In this document: in pieces, positions 1 through 5,785 of the stretch
Layout: the number at the start of each line of letters is the position of its first letter
Position numbering within the stretch: the first letter of the stretch is position 1
DNA from: a virus
IMG/VR virus record: IMGVR_UViG_3300021142_001973
Location: 1 to 33,002 of that record
Length of the DNA stretch: 33,002 bases
Direction: 5' to 3' (one strand)
Position numbers and translations under genes: made by a program
Notes under the pieces: generated by a model
Told to the model about the DNA's origin: nothing
The model's input: only the letters and a program-made list of their open reading frames with translations
The model's database searches: none

Positions 1-44
1 TTGAAGCCTGTCACGGAAAGGTTCGATTCCTTTTAGGGGCGCCA
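1..44 (+). tRNA. tRNA, 3' part only (cut by window edge), isotype unresolved
   Basis: The window opens inside a tRNA. A T-arm (AAAGG, loop TTCGATT, CCTTT), a 3' acceptor strand TAGGGGC, discriminator G and an encoded CCA are clear. The anticodon cannot be fixed without the 5' half: a 4-nt variable loop gives GAA (Phe) and a 5-nt loop gives TGA (Ser), but the discriminator G does not suit Phe and the short variable loop does not suit Ser. The isotype is left open. Confidence 0.85.
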
Positions 45-46
45 AT

Positions 47-1561
47 CTAGGACTGTAGATAGGATCTACAGTCCTCTAATTCGGGTATGTAATCCTTGAG
101 ATAAACACCACGAATAAAATCTAAGCGATCATTGTATTCAAAAAAATCTTGTAAATCTTTCAAGTTGCACTTGGGATCTTTGGAATAATGATCGTATAAG
201 GAATCTATACAAGTTCGATTGGATTTTCCATCTGAATAGTAAATTTTTGTTTGTCGGCATTTTTCCATAGATTCAACTACCAGTTGTGAATTGGGATGAT
301 TAAATGCTGATTGTATAGGAAGACGATTAATCTGTAGATAAACCCCTGCATGCGGGAATTCTTGATCTAGAAATTCAAACAACAGATGTAAATTTGTTAC
401 ATTATAAATTCCAGGCACAGTATTGATGGATATTGTATGTCCGCGAGATTCTAACAGTTTGGTGTTGCGAATTACAGTTTCCCAATCGGATCCAGATCGC
501 CAGTAGTCGTTTATTTTTCCGTAACCATCTAAACTGACTGAAAAATTCATATTGGTAAAGTGATCAGATAATTCTAAAAATTTATTACTTAAACTAACTG
601 CATTTGTGCCCAACGTAAAATCAAAATCAGTTTTCCCGGCATCTATACAGTTTCTCATAAATGTTAAAACTTCAGACATCACAGTGGGCTCTCCACCAGT
701 TAAATAAATTCTAGTTTTTGGTGATATGGTGTTAATATTGACTAAGTCTAAACTGGAATATCCGTATGTTTGCGGTGCAGGGTATATTATACCGTGTGTT
801 TTAAATTCTTTTTCTATTAGATGACTATATTCGGGCTTGCAAGAACGACACATTATATTACATTTATTACTTAATCTTATTTCGTAATAATAGGGTTGGG
901 TAATTTTATGTAAGTCATCAAATGACTCAATGTTTAGTTTGCTAATCCACTCTTTTGATTCAAATATTCTATAACTTTCGATTCCTTTTTCTTCATAATT
1001 GTAACATCTACTGCAACGATCGGGCATTGTTTCGCCTTTGAGCATTTTTTCTCTAATTTTTGTATACTCGGAATTGGTTTGCCAGTTATCCAATTCTTTT
1101 AACGGAATTATTTTTTTATTGCTCCTGGCACAGGCAACAAGATTTCCGCCCTCTTCGATCATGTTGATCCAGGGGTAGATACAAAAACTTTTGTTTGTTT
1201 CAAAAATATTATCAAATGTGGTATATTTTTTGATATTGGCATTATCTTTATACACTGTACAGTATCTTAAACGATCTAGTTCTACCATTAGTTTATATGA
1301 CGACAACAACAATTTCCAATGACTCCATTGGCTTGATGGTTGATCTAGAAATCGAATAATGTCGAAATTTTTTGCCAAAGCAACAATAGCACCAAACGAT
1401 AAATCTATTATGGATGTGTGATAATAACCTGGTAATTCAGGAACAAATGATTCATCTGCAATCAGTCCATGATTGACTGAATTGTTTGTTTTGGCAATGT
1501 GTGATGTTTCGATATCGGTACTGACATCGTTAGTACCAAGTACAAGTATTTTCTTTTTCAT
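47..1561 (-). CDS. Radical SAM / twitch-domain protein
   Basis: This 504-residue protein has a radical SAM cluster motif CxxxCxxC at about residues 234-241 (C234, C238, C241) and a GGEP motif at 289-292, as expected for binding the 4Fe-4S cluster and S-adenosylmethionine. Ahead of the core, FCIYPW at about 126-131 and a C-x2-C pair at 183/186 resemble the extra cysteine region of twitch-domain radical SAM proteins common in environmental phages and surface-polysaccharide clusters. The first 100 residues are not recognised. The substrate is unknown; peptide or sugar modification is possible. It is transcribed leftward, against the flanking tRNAs, and ends three bases after the partial tRNA. 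The fold call is firm; the role is not. Confidence 0.88.
   Translation of the reverse strand: MKKKILVLGTNDVSTDIETSHIAKTNNSVNHGLIADESFVPELPGYYHTSIIDLSFGAIVALAKNFDIIRFLDQPSSQWSHWKLLLSSYKLMVELDRLRYCTVYKDNANIKKYTTFDNIFETNKSFCIYPWINMIEEGGNLVACARSNKKIIPLKELDNWQTNSEYTKIREKMLKGETMPDRCSRCYNYEEKGIESYRIFESKEWISKLNIESFDDLHKITQPYYYEIRLSNKCNIMCRSCKPEYSHLIEKEFKTHGIIYPAPQTYGYSSLDLVNINTISPKTRIYLTGGEPTVMSEVLTFMRNCIDAGKTDFDFTLGTNAVSLSNKFLELSDHFTNMNFSVSLDGYGKINDYWRSGSDWETVIRNTKLLESRGHTISINTVPGIYNVTNLHLLFEFLDQEFPHAGVYLQINRLPIQSAFNHPNSQLVVESMEKCRQTKIYYSDGKSNRTCIDSLYDHYSKDPKCNLKDLQDFFEYNDRLDFIRGVYLKDYIPELEDCRSYLQS
49..75. terminator. 12-bp perfect hairpin between tRNA 3' end and radical SAM stop codon
   Basis: Positions 49-60 and 64-75 are a perfect 12-bp inverted repeat around a 3-nt loop. 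It starts five bases after the tRNA CCA and covers the last codons of the leftward radical SAM gene. No strong U-run follows on either strand, so it may be a processing or stability hairpin, or a bidirectional transcription stop. Confidence 0.55.
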
Positions 1562-1568
1562 TGTGTAT

Positions 1569-1576
1569 TATTTATG
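1569..1576 (-). promoter_or_regulatory. Late-promoter-like octamer CATAAATA before the radical SAM gene
   Basis: On the minus strand CATAAATA lies 7 nt before the ATG at 1561. It matches the NATAAATA late motif known from T4-like phages, where the T4 consensus is TATAAATA. The very short gap to the start codon is unusual, and this single site could be chance in AT-rich DNA. Confidence 0.35.
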
Positions 1577-1588
1577 GTACCATGATAT

Positions 1589-1663
1589 GGAGTTGTTAGT
1601 TTAGTGGTAAAACCGCGGGTTGTGATTCCGCTATCACGAGTTCGATTCTCGTACGACTCCCCA
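1589..1663 (+). tRNA. tRNA-His (GTG)
   Basis: The cloverleaf has acceptor GAGTTGT paired with ACGACTC, anticodon GTG at 1622-1624, and T-arm ACGAG/CTCGT. The extra 5' G at 1589 lies opposite C73 (1660), the signature recognised by histidyl-tRNA synthetase. CCA is encoded. Confidence 0.95.
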
Positions 1664-1685
1664 AGACAAGTATAAGTAAAGTACG

Positions 1686-1769
1686 GCCCCGGTGGTGTAA
1701 TGGCAGCCACGCTGGTCTTAGAAGCCAGTGGAGAGATCCGTGTCGGTTCGAGTCCGACCTGGGGCACCA
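1686..1769 (+). tRNA. tRNA-Leu (TAG)
   Basis: Acceptor GCCCCGG pairs with CTGGGGC. The anticodon stem CTGGT/GCCAG encloses loop CTTAGAA, giving TAG at 1719-1721. There is a long variable arm typical of Leu, discriminator A and encoded CCA. Confidence 0.95.
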
Positions 1770-1777
1770 GAAATAAT

Positions 1778-1852
1778 TCCAGAGTAGCACAGCGGTAGTG
1801 CAGTTGACTGTTAATCAATTGGTCGTAGGTTCAATCCCTGCCTCTGGAGCCA
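1778..1852 (+). tRNA. tRNA-Asn (GTT)
   Basis: Acceptor TCCAGAG pairs with CTCTGGA, discriminator G, encoded CCA. Anticodon loop CTGTTAA gives GTT at 1810-1812. It lies 8 nt after tRNA-Leu, so the two are probably co-transcribed and processed together. Confidence 0.95.
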
Positions 1853-1867
1853 AATATTTTAAAATAA

Positions 1868-2617
1868 ATGAAAAAAGTATACCTTATAACCGGAGCCGGA
1901 CACTTTCCCGGAATAGGCAGTTGCTTGGCCGAATATTTACTGGAACACGACCACAATGTGGTAATAAATTCTAGAACCTTTGATTCAGAATGGCAAGAAA
2001 TACAATCCCAATATTCTGAACAATTGCGAATAGTTGCTGGAGACATAACTGATCCTGCAGTGCAAGATCACATGATCTCTAATGCAATTGATTCCTGGGG
2101 AAGAATTGATGTATTAGTAAATAATGCCAGCTCGACCAAAAACTTTCCTTTGTCCGATAGAGAAGAATGGAACAAAGAATTTTTGTTGAACGTGATAGTT
2201 CCATATGAATTATCCACTCGAGCATCTGAATATCTTAGATTGTCTAAAGGTAGCATTATCATGATTGGTGCTCGAGTGGCACTACAGATTCTAAGACCCA
2301 GCGATGCTAAAAATTTAGCCTATAGTGCATCCAAGTCGGCCATGCATCATTTGTCAACTTCGTTGTCAGTGCTGTTGGGCCCAGATATCAGAGTTAATAC
2401 CGTGGCACCGGCACTGTTTCCCAGTGCGCGACAACAGGTCAAATATACCCAACAACAATTGGTTGATCTTGCAACAAGATGGCATGATGATTCTTTAACC
2501 GGAGAAATAGTGAGCAGTCAAGGTTTAGTTGACACAGTTATATTTTTGGCCAACAATCCAAATATAACCGGACAAATAATACCGGTCTGTAATGGCGCCA
2601 CAGTGAATAGAATATAG
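1868..2617 (+). CDS. Short-chain dehydrogenase/reductase (SDR)
   Basis: A classical SDR of 249 residues, the usual length. It shows the Rossmann motif TGAGHFPGIG at residues 8-17, an NNAS motif near 85-88, and the catalytic YSASK near 151-155 with an upstream Ser in a GSI strand. These predict NAD(P)-dependent oxidation or reduction of an alcohol or ketone. The closest look is to 3-oxoacyl-ACP reductase or glucose dehydrogenase type SDRs, but the substrate cannot be read. It sits directly behind three tRNA genes with a 15-nt gap and no strong Shine-Dalgarno, and a housekeeping promoter begins right after its stop codon. Confidence 0.9.
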   Translation: MKKVYLITGAGHFPGIGSCLAEYLLEHDHNVVINSRTFDSEWQEIQSQYSEQLRIVAGDITDPAVQDHMISNAIDSWGRIDVLVNNASSTKNFPLSDREEWNKEFLLNVIVPYELSTRASEYLRLSKGSIIMIGARVALQILRPSDAKNLAYSASKSAMHHLSTSLSVLLGPDIRVNTVAPALFPSARQQVKYTQQQLVDLATRWHDDSLTGEIVSSQGLVDTVIFLANNPNITGQIIPVCNGATVNRI

Positions 2618-2646
2618 TTGACAAATATAACAGATTGTGTTATAAT
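2618..2646 (+). promoter_or_regulatory. Consensus sigma-70 promoter for the second tRNA group
   Basis: TTGACA (2618-2623), a 17-nt spacer and TATAAT (2641-2646) form an exact consensus promoter. Transcription would start about 3 nt before tRNA-Gly at 2656. It implies that the host RNA polymerase transcribes the tRNA, membrane-protein and omega group from here. Confidence 0.88.
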
Positions 2647-2655
2647 AAGTTTTAA

Positions 2656-2729
2656 GCGGGATTAGTTTAATGGTAAAACGAAACGTTGCCAACGTCTAGA
2701 CACCAGTTCGATTCTGGTATTCCGCTCCA
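2656..2729 (+). tRNA. tRNA-Gly (GCC)
   Basis: Acceptor GCGGGAT pairs with ATTCCGC, discriminator T as usual for Gly, encoded CCA. T-arm ACCAG/CTGGT. The loop TTGCCAA gives GCC at 2688-2690; the anticodon stem has one A-C mismatch. Confidence 0.93.
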
Positions 2730-2735
2730 AATAAC

Positions 2736-2984
2736 ATGTGGCAGTACCTAGAAACTTTTTTATTAGTATTTGCAACCGATATACTTTATACCTACTATTT
2801 GCGTGCAGTCAACGAAGATCGTGCAGTGGTAGCAAGTTTGTGGTCGGTGGTGTGCACCTTTACGGCCAGTATAGCGGTAATCAACTACACAGAAAATCAT
2901 TTGACCTTGATTACAAGTTTGGCAGGTGCCGGAGCCGGCACCTATTTTGGAATGCGATTTAAAAATAAACTCGGTGTAGGCTAG
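2736..2984 (+). CDS. Small membrane protein
   Basis: An 82-residue hydrophobic protein with two or three predicted membrane segments: one near residues 5-22, a second near 33-50, and a Gly/Ala-rich stretch near 58-72, followed by a short basic tail. I do not recognise the family with confidence. It sits between tRNA-Gly and tRNA-Pro, and its last 15 nt, including the stop codon, form the 5' end of tRNA-Pro. No clear Shine-Dalgarno precedes the ATG, which lies 6 nt after the tRNA-Gly CCA. Confidence 0.75.
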   Translation: MWQYLETFLLVFATDILYTYYLRAVNEDRAVVASLWSVVCTFTASIAVINYTENHLTLITSLAGAGAGTYFGMRFKNKLGVG

Positions 2985-3047
2985 CCCGGTCAAGTCACTT
3001 GCTTTGGGAGCAAGAAGCCGCAAGTTCGAATCTTGCCACCGAGACCA
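2970..3047 (+). tRNA. tRNA-Pro (TGG)
   Basis: Acceptor CTCGGTG pairs with CACCGAG, discriminator A, encoded CCA. Anticodon stem CTTGC/GCAAG encloses TTTGGGA, giving TGG at 3005-3007. T-arm GCAAG/CTTGC. The first 15 nt overlap the preceding reading frame. Confidence 0.95.
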
Positions 3048-3054
3048 AATCAGT

Positions 3055-3129
3055 AGCGGGATGGAGAAGAAGTAACTCGTTAGGCTCATAACCTGAAGAT
3101 CAGTGGTGCAAATCCACTTCCCGCTTCCA
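3055..3129 (+). tRNA. Initiator-like tRNA-fMet (CAT)
   Basis: The anticodon CAT at 3087-3089 lies in loop CTCATAA. The body follows bacterial initiator tRNA rather than elongator Met: a D-arm starting TGGAGAAG with a CTCG 3' arm, then GGCTCATAACC and GAAG. Acceptor AGCGGGA pairs with TCCCGCT, so pair 1-72 is A-U. Bacterial initiators normally have a C1-A72 mismatch; a weak pair here may still allow formylation. The three G-C pairs of the anticodon stem are reduced to two, with an outer A-T. The discriminator is T, which is unusual for Met. CCA is encoded. Confidence 0.85.
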
Positions 3130-3154
3130 TTTTTTTGTTAACTTAAGGAAATAT

Positions 3155-3376
3155 ATGCAGTACACTAGTCGTGGCACACAAATAGACACTGAAAAATGTG
3201 TTGAAATGATTGGGAATAGATTTCAATTGATTATAATTGCCAGTGCTCGAGCAAGACAAATGGCGCAAACAAATCGAAACAGTGACCTGTTTGCACACCT
3301 ACATACTCCAGTTTCGGCGCTACTAGAAGTACAAGAAGGCAAGTTAAATATTGAAGGAATACGATTAGTTAAATAA
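3155..3376 (+). CDS. rpoZ: RNA polymerase omega subunit-like protein
   Basis: A 73-residue protein matching the conserved core of bacterial omega: an N-terminal segment ending in CVEMIGNRFQL (residues 15-25), the arginine-rich helix ARARQM (31-36), and PVSALLEVQEGK (52-63). In bacteria omega clamps the beta-prime subunit and aids polymerase assembly. The protein is shorter than E. coli omega (91 residues), lacking most of the variable C-terminal tail. AAGGA at 3145-3149 supports the start. It lies between tRNA-fMet and tRNA-Gly(TCC), in what looks like one transcript. An omega gene in phage DNA suggests modification or stabilisation of host polymerase during infection; that role is inference. 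Confidence 0.85.
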   Translation: MQYTSRGTQIDTEKCVEMIGNRFQLIIIASARARQMAQTNRNSDLFAHLHTPVSALLEVQEGKLNIEGIRLVK

Positions 3377-3382
3377 TGTTAT

Positions 3383-3456
3383 GCGAGGTTCGTATAGTGG
3401 TAATACCTTAGCCTTCCAAGCTAATGCTGAGAGTTCGATTCTCTTACCTCGCTCCA
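3383..3456 (+). tRNA. tRNA-Gly (TCC)
   Basis: Acceptor GCGAGGT pairs with ACCTCGC, discriminator T, encoded CCA. Anticodon stem TTAGC/GCTAA encloses CTTCCAA, giving TCC at 3415-3417. Together with tRNA-Gly(GCC) it covers all four Gly codons by wobble. Confidence 0.95.
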
Positions 3457-3463
3457 GAACAAT

Positions 3464-3541
3464 GTAAGGGTGGCAGAGCGGTCCAATGCACCAGATTGCA
3501 AATCTGTAAAACCGGGGGTTCAAATCCCTCCCCTTACTCCA
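3464..3541 (+). tRNA. tRNA-Cys (GCA)
   Basis: Acceptor GTAAGGG pairs with CCCTTAC, discriminator T as in other Cys tRNAs, encoded CCA. Loop TTGCAAA gives GCA at 3498-3500. Its 3' end overlaps, antisense, the last codons of the leftward gene at 3520-4431. Confidence 0.93.
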
Positions 3542-4431
3542 CAAAATTTAACCAATTTGGCTTGAGATATATTTTCTTTTCCGCTTATGACATTTCCGAG
3601 CGGATAATTGCCGTGAAAATCAGTTGGAGACATTCCCAACCAATTGCGAAATTCTGGACTTGAATATAAAATATCCCTGCCTTGATTTAAATCTATATGT
3701 AACGCACCACTGGTTAACACTGGCGGGTGAATATCAAATTCGTGTGGATCGTCGTGATCTGCAAAAGCAGTGATAAAATCTTTTCCAAGAAGATCTTTTT
3801 TAATCCATACATCGTATCCGGTTAATCGTAATTCAGATTCAAATCCTCTGGGTATATCAATAGCAACATCGTCATGATATATAGTTACATCATTGAATTG
3901 GCTTGCTTGAAATTTAATTTCTTTTATTCTAATAGATTTGTTAAATTGTTCACGATGTGGTGTAACTACCAGTTCTTCAAACCCGTGTATTTGCTGATTC
4001 AGCAAATTTAATAAGTATTCATAATCGTTATTGGTACCATAAGGAATGTAATCAAATGTCGGGCTTGAGTCATTGATCCAACGATCTCTAATACTACTTC
4101 CGACAACCGCGCATCTGTGCAATTTGTTTAGTATTTTTTGCGATTCTAGATCAAGTTGATTGAGCATAGATGTATCAATTTCCAATGGCAATTTAGAAAG
4201 GTACGTGGCATTATTAATTTGGTTTACAATAGATAATATTTTTTGAACTCGCGATTCTGTTTCACCAGGTTTGGGATCTCGATAATAAGGCCATCTAATT
4301 CCTTGCAAACTATTAGAATATTTGGCTGACATACGCAGAAAATGATCTAACCAAAATTTTGCAATATTTGTATCTAATAGTTCAATTGATATATTTCCGG
4401 TATCAAATTGAAAATCTAATATAGTTGACAT
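3520..4431 (-). CDS. Uncharacterised phage protein
   Basis: A 303-residue soluble protein without membrane segments. I do not recognise a named family. The C-terminal half is rich in His, Asp and aromatic residues, including an AFADHDDPHEFDIHPP stretch (near 231-246) and a DLNQGRD motif, which could hint at metal binding but is not a known signature. The start is taken at the ATG at 4431 rather than the longer frame beginning near 4530, because the extension runs through the opposing promoter and a late-promoter octamer sits just before 4431. The last seven codons and the stop are antisense to tRNA-Cys. Confidence 0.75.
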   Translation of the reverse strand: MSTILDFQFDTGNISIELLDTNIAKFWLDHFLRMSAKYSNSLQGIRWPYYRDPKPGETESRVQKILSIVNQINNATYLSKLPLEIDTSMLNQLDLESQKILNKLHRCAVVGSSIRDRWINDSSPTFDYIPYGTNNDYEYLLNLLNQQIHGFEELVVTPHREQFNKSIRIKEIKFQASQFNDVTIYHDDVAIDIPRGFESELRLTGYDVWIKKDLLGKDFITAFADHDDPHEFDIHPPVLTSGALHIDLNQGRDILYSSPEFRNWLGMSPTDFHGNYPLGNVISGKENISQAKLVKFCGVRGGI

Positions 4432-4436
4432 GTGAG

Positions 4437-4444
4437 TATTTATA
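4437..4444 (-). promoter_or_regulatory. T4-type late promoter TATAAATA
   Basis: The minus strand reads TATAAATACTC, the exact T4 late-promoter core, ending 5 nt before the ATG at 4431. The usual start point would give a leader of only a few bases or none. Confidence 0.5.
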
Positions 4445-4451
4445 GACCCAC

Positions 4452-4480
4452 TTGACAAACAATGGAATAAGTAGTATAAT
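4452..4480 (+). promoter_or_regulatory. Consensus sigma-70 promoter for the phosphoesterase gene
   Basis: TTGACA (4452-4457), a 17-nt spacer and TATAAT (4475-4480) match consensus exactly, 20 nt before the ATG at 4500. A Shine-Dalgarno-like TAGGAGA follows at 4488-4494. Confidence 0.88.
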
Positions 4481-4499
4481 AAATTTTTAGGAGACAGCA

Positions 4500-5084
4500 A
4501 TGCCATCAGTATTTCTTGTAAGCGACACACATTTTGGACACACGGGTGTATGCCGTTTCACACGAAATGATGGTGTGACAAAATTGCGTCCTTGGGACAC
4601 GGCAGATGAGATGGATGAGGCCATGGTGAAAGCCTGGAACGAACGTGTTCGGCCTAACGACAAAGTTTACCATCTTGGCGATGTGGTGATCAATCGTCGA
4701 GCAATGAAAATATTGCACCGACTCAACGGCGACAAGGTTTTGATTCGTGGTAATCACGATATCTTTAGAGATGAAGAGTATCGTGAACACTTTAGAGAAC
4801 TTAGAGCCTATCACGTCATGAATGGCATGATCCTCTCTCACATACCGCTCCATCCTGAAAGTTTGGGCCGCTTTGGTGTAAACATACACGGACATTTGCA
4901 TGCCAATCGTGTCATGATCTCCAAGCACAAGGGTGCCACTCCCGAAGTTGATGTACGCTATCACTGCGTGTGCGTAGAACAAACTCCGGACTTTGCACCT
5001 ATCCTGTTTGAAGATGTTATAAAACGCATCCGAGAGGAAGGTGGTACAGTAGGTTTCCAAAATGGTAATGGTCCCATAATGTAA
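4500..5084 (+). CDS. Calcineurin-like metallophosphoesterase
   Basis: A 194-residue protein carrying the full metallophosphoesterase motif set: SDTHFGH (residues 8-14), GD (60-61), GNHD (84-87), a later His in the LSHIPLH segment, and HGHLH (130-134). These residues coordinate two metal ions for hydrolysis of phosphomono- or diesters. Single-domain phosphoesterases of this size occur in many large phages; the substrate (nucleotide, RNA end, cyclic nucleotide or protein) cannot be told from sequence. It has its own promoter and is followed 6 nt later by tRNA-Ser. Confidence 0.93.
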   Translation: MPSVFLVSDTHFGHTGVCRFTRNDGVTKLRPWDTADEMDEAMVKAWNERVRPNDKVYHLGDVVINRRAMKILHRLNGDKVLIRGNHDIFRDEEYREHFRELRAYHVMNGMILSHIPLHPESLGRFGVNIHGHLHANRVMISKHKGATPEVDVRYHCVCVEQTPDFAPILFEDVIKRIREEGGTVGFQNGNGPIM

Positions 5085-5090
5085 AGGACA

Positions 5091-5180
5091 GGAGAGGGGG
5101 CAGGATGGTAATGCAGCAGATTGCTAATCTGTAGACTGTAGTAATACGGTCACTGGGTTCGATTCCCAGTCTCTCCACCA
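5091..5180 (+). tRNA. tRNA-Ser (GCT)
   Basis: Acceptor GGAGAGG pairs with TCTCTCC. Anticodon stem GCAGA/TCTGT encloses TTGCTAA, giving GCT at 5123-5125. A long variable arm with a GAC/GTC stem fits Ser. The discriminator reads A rather than the usual G of Ser. CCA is encoded. Confidence 0.92.
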
Positions 5181-5187
5181 AAGTGTT

Positions 5188-5442
5188 AATTGGTTTAGGC
5201 AGACGGCGTGGCGGCTGATCTGATACATGTGGTAGTCTCTAGGCGTGACAGGTATTCTTTTTTGCCCTGTGGTCCTTAACCGGACAATATCGGATACTTC
5301 CGAGGGTGGTTTTTATTTTAAAGTCGCGAAGAGGTTGCAAGATTCCGCAACTGGCATCTGCAAAGATGTTGCACTGGGGTCGCTACCCGGGGCTATAGGC
5401 GGTCCACTGTCGAAATGCAGATTTTGTCTGCCTAAACCAATT
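5188..5442 (+). ncRNA. Candidate structured RNA closed by a perfect 17-bp stem
   Basis: The 280-nt gap between tRNA-Ser and tRNA-Thr has no convincing reading frame. Positions 5188-5204 and 5426-5442 are perfectly complementary over 17 bp, which would close a 255-nt RNA. Inside, local hairpins are visible: TCGGA/TCCGA near 5290-5303, CATCT-GCAA-AGATG with a GNRA-type loop near 5355-5368 flanked by GCAA/TTGC, and GGGT/ACCC near 5377-5388. The 3' closing strand can also pair locally with GCAGA at 5418-5422, giving an alternative fold. I see no tmRNA, RNase P, 4.5S or group I intron signatures. Its place in a tRNA operon recalls the stable RNAs of the T4 tRNA cluster. Confidence 0.6.
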
Positions 5443-5460
5443 GGCATTAAATAGTATTAG

Positions 5461-5534
5461 GCCCTGCTAGTTAAGTGGCATAACAGTTGATTTGTAATCA
5501 TCAGTTGGCAGTTCGATTCTGTCGCGGGGCACCA
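5461..5534 (+). tRNA. tRNA-Thr (TGT)
   Basis: Acceptor GCCCTGC pairs with GCGGGGC, discriminator A, encoded CCA. Loop TTTGTAA gives TGT at 5493-5495; the anticodon stem has one T-T mismatch. T-arm GGCAG/CTGTC. Confidence 0.93.
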
Positions 5535-5551
5535 ACAAAAAAAGGAAACAC

Positions 5552-5719
5552 ATGACCAAAGACGCAAAACCCAAAAACTTCGCAGAAGCCATTCGTGCGG
5601 CAGCAAAAATCAAATCCAAGGTACCTGCTGGCACTGTTGCAAAAGTACAACAGGCCAAATTTCGAAATCAAGTTACTACAAACCGCCCCACAAAAAGAGC
5701 CGCCGGAAGAGGCGGTTAA
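5552..5719 (+). CDS. Small basic protein
   Basis: A 55-residue Lys/Arg/Ala-rich protein starting MTKDAKPKNFAEAIRAAAKI and ending TKRAAGRGG. AAGGA at 5542-5546 lies 5 nt before the ATG, in good position. Its charge suggests nucleic-acid or host-protein binding, but no family is recognised. The end of the gene forms a CCGCC/GGCGG hairpin followed by an AT-rich stretch, a possible weak terminator for the tRNA operon just before the next promoter. Confidence 0.65.
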   Translation: MTKDAKPKNFAEAIRAAAKIKSKVPAGTVAKVQQAKFRNQVTTNRPTKRAAGRGG

Positions 5720-5728
5720 TTAAAACAC

Positions 5729-5758
5729 TTGACATACATAGTATAAATACTATATAAT
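5729..5758 (+). promoter_or_regulatory. Sigma-70 promoter with embedded late-promoter motif
   Basis: TTGACA (5729-5734) is followed after 18 nt by TATAAT (5753-5758). Within the spacer, TATAAATA (5742-5749) continues as CTA, matching the T4 late consensus. Early and late polymerases could therefore both start here, driving the outer-membrane protein at 5786. Confidence 0.8.
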
Positions 5759-5785
5759 ATAGTTTTTAATTTAAGGAGATTTTTA

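Noticed and set aside
1-44. Reading the partial tRNA as Asp (GTC) from the CCTGTCAC string
   Set aside because: Only seven bases separate that loop from the T-loop; about 15 are needed, so this anticodon cannot be placed without a deletion.
1558-1818. Antisense reading frame of 86 codons across the tRNA-His and tRNA-Leu genes
   Set aside because: It is the complement of tRNA genes; no ribosome site, and composition follows the tRNAs.
5188-5442. tmRNA, RNase P RNA, 4.5S RNA or group I intron
   Set aside because: No tRNA-like ends or tag frame, no conserved P RNA core strings, no 4.5S loop, and both flanking tRNAs are intact, so nothing is interrupted.
5245-5454. 69-codon frame inside the closed-stem RNA candidate
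   Set aside because: No Shine-Dalgarno, no protein-like pattern, and it lies within the inverted-repeat structure; the RNA reading explains more.
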